Origin: Scytalidium lignicola
Taxonomy: Eukaryota > Ascomycota > Leotiomycetes
Length of the DNA stretch: 21,288 nt
Direction: 5' to 3'
NCBI GenBank assembly: GCA_002812745.2
Contig: NCSJ02000514.1
Coordinates: 1-21,288 of the forward strand
The notes under the pieces: generated by a model
The model's database searches: none
What the model was told of the DNA's origin: nothing
Seen by the model: only the letters and a program-made list of their open reading frames with translations
Shown here: piece after piece, positions 17,430-21,288 of the stretch
Numbering within the stretch: the stretch's first letter is position 1
Layout of the letters: each line of letters opens with the position of its first letter
Made by a program: the position numbers and the translations under genes

Positions 17430-18790
17430 TCAAGTTTCTAACTCAAAGTATTTACTCTTCTATTGTCTTCACCTTTAACGTAGGTAATCTTAAAATCATA
17501 CTCGAATAACTTCTCTGCTTATCATACTTGTCTTGCATTTAATTATTTAGTTGTTATAAAGTATTGGAAATTATAATAATCTGAAAGTATATCAACTGTT
17601 TTACTAGATCTAACAGTATATACTCTTTAGTACTTCAAGGCTTTTATAATAGTTAACATTTCCTTGTCCAATGTCTGATAATTCCTTTTCATAACGTTTA
17701 GCTTTCTTGATTAAAAGGCTAATAATACTTAATAATATCGTTTACTAATCTACTATGATTATGATAACACAACTCTTAATACTATATTAAAGGCATCAAT
17801 TTTGATTCTTATTCTTCTTTCTAAATCAAAGATCCCTAAGAAATCTCCTTTTATAAAGATATCCTTTATACTTTAAAATGCTTCCTTCATAGTATTATTC
17901 TATTTATAAGCTTGATCCTTCTTTGTAAGTTTAGTCAGTAGTACAAAGATTTTAGAATAGTCTTTTACAAATCTCTAGTAATAGTTGGTTAACCCTAAGA
18001 AACTTTGTAATTGCTTAACAGTCTTAAGTGATTCTTATTCTTTAATTGACTAAATCTTATTGTTAAGGGTTTTAATCCTTTTTTTAGAAATACAATGTTC
18101 TAAGAACTGAACTTGTTCCTTGTAAAATTCACATTTTACCAGTTTGCAATGTAATCCTGCCTTTTATAACACTTATAAAACAAGCTTGATATACTTTGTA
18201 TATTCCTCAATACTCTTCAAGTAAATGATTATATTATCAAGATATACTATCATGAATTTCTCTAAATATTTTTTTAATATTCAGTTTATCATTCTTTGTT
18301 ATGTTGTTAGAGTATTAGTCATATTAAATATCATAACCAATAACTCAAATAATTTGTATTTTATTTAAATAACAACTTTCCATTCATTACTCTTCTTAAT
18401 CCTAACTAGATTAAACATTAACTATAAGTTTAACTTAGTGAATATAACAACTCCTTTCAACTTGTCCATTATTAAATTTATCAATGGTAAGGGGTATTAG
18501 TCTTTCTTAGTTCTACTATTCAAGTGTTTATAGTTATTACAAGGTCATCTTAATGGATTATCTCCTTTCTTCATGTAATGTAGTAGTACTTTAACTTCAC
18601 TATGACCTTCTTTGTACAAACCTCTAAGTACCATTTTCTTGAGTAACTATTTCTTTGTCATCTTATCCTCAACAAGAGTTGTTTGATAAATTAGTCTGTA
18701 AGCTAGCTTAAACCCCTTTTTGAGTTTTATTTCATAATCTTATAGTTTGTACTCAGGTAAGGCTGAATCATCAAGTCTTTTTTATAAATA
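17430..18790 (-). pseudogene. E2 reverse transcriptase and RNase H
   Basis: The RT runs from LPEYKL (about 18755) through KGFKLAYRLIYQTTLVEDK, YPLPLINLIMDKLKGVVIFT, KSNEWKVV and FNMTNTLTT to the YLDD box. TKLDL reads TKLNL (Asn codon 18428-18430), and YLDD reads YLDN (18233-18244). It continues KKAGLHCKLVKCEF-like (one frame change), EQVQFLEHCISKKRIKT and FLGLTNYY-RFVKDYSKI. RNase H has IRIKIDAFNIVL, RNYQTLDKEMLTIIKALK, YNFQYFITTK-LNARQV and AEKLFEYDFKITYVKGEDN. The last Asp of 'ADALSRK' is Asn (17450-17452). The reading frame is very well preserved apart from stops at Trp/Gln/Arg sites, so damage is point mutation. Confidence 0.9.
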
Positions 18791-18859
18791 GCTTTAACTA
18801 TTCATAATATTCTTTAAGTATATATTTCATGGTTTTATCAATATGAACAACTCTTAAAG

Positions 18860-19260
18860 ATATAATTTCTTCTAGGAAGGTAATCATACTTGTTCTTCAA
18901 TCAATTATTAGATTATACTTCCTTATCCATTTAATTCCTAATATAACTTGATATATCCTTAATCTTATAACATTAAAAGATATCTTCTTATAATAACTTC
19001 TACTATACCTTATATCTAAGTTCTAAGTTTAAATGTCAACATACTTCTGAACCTTAATACTGTTTACTAATGATATTAGATAACTATTATCCTTGACTCT
19101 TGTATTAAGTCTAAGTCACTTTATAACTTGTTTACTAATGAAATTCCTTTTAGCTTCTAAATTGATCAAGGCCTTTATTAACTTTCTGCACAGCATTATA
19201 TTGATATATAATGAACCTTCACTGTTCATAGAGTAGAGATTAACGTTTCCAGCACTATCA
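18860..19260 (-). pseudogene. E2 retropepsin-like protease
   Basis: The catalytic motif 'LIDSGATGNFIS' reads LINLEAKRNFIS, so the catalytic Asp is Asn (19161-19163). It continues KQVIK-LRLNTRVKD and ISFNVIRLRIYQVILGIKW (ILGIKW at about 18927-18950), the second hallmark ('VILGIPWL'). This is the enzyme that would cleave Gag-Pol. Confidence 0.85.
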
Positions 19261-20499
19261 ACTAAAATATCATCAGTAATTTCTAGATTTTCAACATTCT
19301 CCTAAAGTTCTTCAAATAATACTATTTACCTCATAACAAGGTTCCTCAACCTTAGTCCATCTAAGCTCTTATTGTTTATAAATGTACATATATCTTATAC
19401 TTATTCTATTATCTTGTTTCTAAGATATTCTCTTATTTCAATGATAAAAACATCACTTACTATAAGAATTCTTCTTATAAAATTCAAAGAGTATACTGTT
19501 ACTTCTTAGTCAAACTGTTCCTTGATTCTTTGTAGTAGTTCATCTTCTCCTGATAACATAACAAGTAATTCTAGAGGTAATGATTCTTCCTCTAGTTCGT
19601 TAACTGTAAGTAATACTTCTATGTTCTAGTTAGCTGGTTCAACAATAATTTCAACTAGTCTCCTCTATCCTTGCTAAGCATAGTATTGTTCAGCTTTAAG
19701 CAATTATTCTACTAATTTTCTTAAACCTTAGATTTCTCTGTACTGTGTTTCTACTTCTAATCAGTCTTGTTAGTAAATTATTATCAAAAGTCCTTTATGT
19801 TGTATGTTGTATCTTCCTCACATAATATAGCTTAATCCTTCCTCTATTACTATCTATGCATCTTCAGGCATCTGGTTGAAGTTATCCTGAATCTAAGTTC
19901 TTTCTACTAGTAAGAAGAACTTGTATAATCCCTTTTTTATAACAATACTTTAAAGGTTGATCTTATAGACTAGAGCAAGATCTTCAATATCAAGTTCATG
20001 TGCTTTAACAGTTGCTTCTTCCTATCATACAATTCTAAAAAGCTAGCTTCTATCTAAGATTTCCCATCCTCTTAGTCCTCTTATACTAATCATAAGATAG
20101 TATTTTAAGACTAATAATTCCTTAGAAATAGGATATTGTTCCATTGGTATAGTATTAAAGTCTAATAGCATAATCATCTAAATTCCATTAACTCTTGGAA
20201 TTGATCTTCATCTGCCTTGACTTTCATTCTAATTGTTATCTTGAGGATATTTTACATGTTAAGTTCTTTCTATAAGTATAAAATCTATCTTAAGGATTCT
20301 TGTTATTGTTATCTTGTCCATATCAATCTCAATGACATAGTATAGTATAATTACCAAATCCTGGTAATCTCCCTCTTCCAAGGAGTTATCTTCCTTACTT
20401 AAGCCNTTTTTTATCTGAAGATCCTGACAAGATATCCATAATCCTTAAGATCCTTATAACTCCAACTTTAACTAACAAGCTTGACTTAGTGTCTTTCTT
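19261..20499 (-). other. E2 Gag-Pol linker region, poorly preserved
   Basis: The stretch lies between the knuckle and the protease of E2. It should encode the Gag C-terminus and linker, but I cannot follow a frame for more than about 20 residues and find no domain. Nothing suggests a separate gene. Confidence 0.4.
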
Positions 20500-21225
20500 A
20501 TGAGTATTTGTTATATGCTTAGAAAGTCTACACTTGAAACATAATTTATTTTTCCTTTTGTTATCAAGTTCTTCAAGGGAGATTTTAAAGGAATTCTCTT
20601 TCTTGTTTTTTCCTCCAAAGTGCTTTTTTCCCTTTTTTTTTAAAAGTCTTCGCCTTCTTCATGGCATTCAACTCCATAAAGTCTCCTTAATCCTTCTTGC
20701 CTTCAATCTTTCTTTTATTAAAGTATGATCCCCCTTTCTTGTCTAAGATTATCTTATACTGTTCATTCCTGATCTTGATAAACAAGTTGATTAAAGCATT
20801 GAATGTAACAACAACAGGTTATTAGTATAATTCTTCTTTGATAGAATCCTTCAATCTAGTCTTATACTAATGTATATATACTTCCTCTTCCTAGTTGACC
20901 AATACTGTATACTAACAATAAAACATTGTATATTCACTAAGGCTTTTGGTTTGTCTGAGGTAAGTCAATTGTCTTTCAGCATTCCTTTTTTCATCAACAT
21001 CCTTATACAAGCGTTTAAGCTCTCCTGTGTAGTTTTCCTAACTTCTAAGGATGTTTCTTACTCTCTAGTTTGTAGTTCCTCTGTTTGTCATGAACTACTT
21101 ATCCTTAAAGGGTTGAAACCAAGTTTCAACTACTCCTCTCAAGTATGTAGATGCTTATAGAACCTTATGTATATCTCCAAGCAGTAAGTAATTGTTCAAC
21201 ACCAAATAAGTTCCTGTTTGAGCNA
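20500..21225 (-). pseudogene. E2 Gag: capsid region and zinc knuckle
   Basis: The retrotransposon Gag capsid pattern is clear: TYLVLNNYLLLGDIHKVL, TYLRGVVETWFQPFKDK (about 21095-21150), RLYKDVDEKRNAERQLTYLR, KSLSEYT, and YKTRLKDSIKEELY (about 20830-20875). It continues IKIRNEQYKIILDKKGGSYF to about 20720. The nucleocapsid knuckle reads CFKCRLSKHITNT (20503-20541), with Gly to Arg and the last Cys lost. Stops are few, and several stretches of more than 40 residues are open. Plus-strand frames over this region (20534-20728, 20870-21160) are antisense shadows. Confidence 0.88.
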
Positions 21226-21288
21226 ANCGTTTAAATTTGCCGGAGCTGCTTGTTTGTACTCTCGGGAACATTATGAGCATTGCCATTG
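21226..21288. other. normal-composition sequence at window end
   Basis: After two Ns (21224 and 21227) the sequence becomes balanced in composition and contains CpG and CpA-type sites (GCCGGAGCTGC, CTCGGGAACATT). It may be the unmutated N-terminal Gag/leader of E2 or flanking host DNA. It is too short to decide. Confidence 0.4.

Larger units (their letters stand above)
16841..21225 (-). mobile_element. Ty3/gypsy element E2, Gag to integrase core, 3'-truncated
   Basis: Right to left on the minus strand: Gag capsid region, zinc knuckle, protease, RT, RNase H, integrase zinc domain and the start of the integrase core. Domain order is standard gypsy. Sequence differs clearly from E1 and E3, so it is a third lineage. 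No LTR is visible at either side: the left side runs into E1 Gag at an N (16840) and the right side ends near 21225 in normal-composition DNA. Confidence 0.85.

Noticed and set aside
1..21288. Mitochondrial or bacterial-symbiont origin suggested by the very low G+C
   Set aside because: No organellar or bacterial genes appear; the AT bias is explained by directional C-to-T change in recognisable nuclear transposons, and GC-normal islands are present.

Overview
The window reads as a degraded transposon block of a filamentous ascomycete (Pezizomycotina). Most of it is extremely A+T-rich. Transposon reading frames remain recognisable but carry changes that follow one rule: C to T on one strand or the other (Trp to stop, Gln to stop, Asp to Asn, Pro to Leu, His to Tyr). 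This is the signature of repeat-induced point mutation (RIP). Several islands of ordinary base composition interrupt the AT-rich DNA. I see no intact protein-coding gene and no rRNA, tRNA or CRISPR. The species cannot be named from this sequence.

Layout. 1-467 (+): 3' end (RNase H) of a Ty1/copia polyprotein, followed by a candidate LTR at 478-867. About 870-2350: unrecognised AT-rich DNA. 2955-4017 (-): pogo/Fot1-like transposase pseudogene ('pogo-1'). A GC-rich 0.43-kb inverted-repeat element (2521-2955) sits where its third catalytic motif should be. 4108-4241: an 18-bp minisatellite and a perfect hairpin. 4242-4719 (-): N-terminal half of a short-chain dehydrogenase/reductase (SDR) pseudogene, the only recognisable non-transposon gene. 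4720-5352: its upstream flank. 5353-7224 (+): a second pogo-type element ('pogo-2') with matching terminal repeats and a transposase pseudogene ending in a CCHC knuckle. 7225-7826: a non-mutated segment of unknown nature.

From 7827 to about 21225 the minus strand carries three different Ty3/gypsy elements, all in one orientation. E3 (7827 to about 10230) has protease, RT, RNase H and a truncated integrase. E1 (about 12300-16835) has Gag zinc knuckle, protease, RT, RNase H, integrase and a C-terminal chromodomain, so it is a chromovirus-type element. E2 (16841 to about 21225) has Gag capsid region, zinc knuckle, protease, RT, RNase H and a truncated integrase. The 2 kb between E3 and E1 holds imperfect repeats and nothing recognised. 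The last 65 bases return to normal composition.

Nothing here forms a working pathway. The biology on display is genome defence and nested insertion: repeated loss of active-site aspartates, patchy mutation inside single elements, a young element inside an old one, and a gene fragment stranded among transposons. I found no convincing new functional system. The most useful leads are the patchy RIP boundaries, the nested element, the SDR fragment and the non-mutated 7.2-7.8 kb segment.
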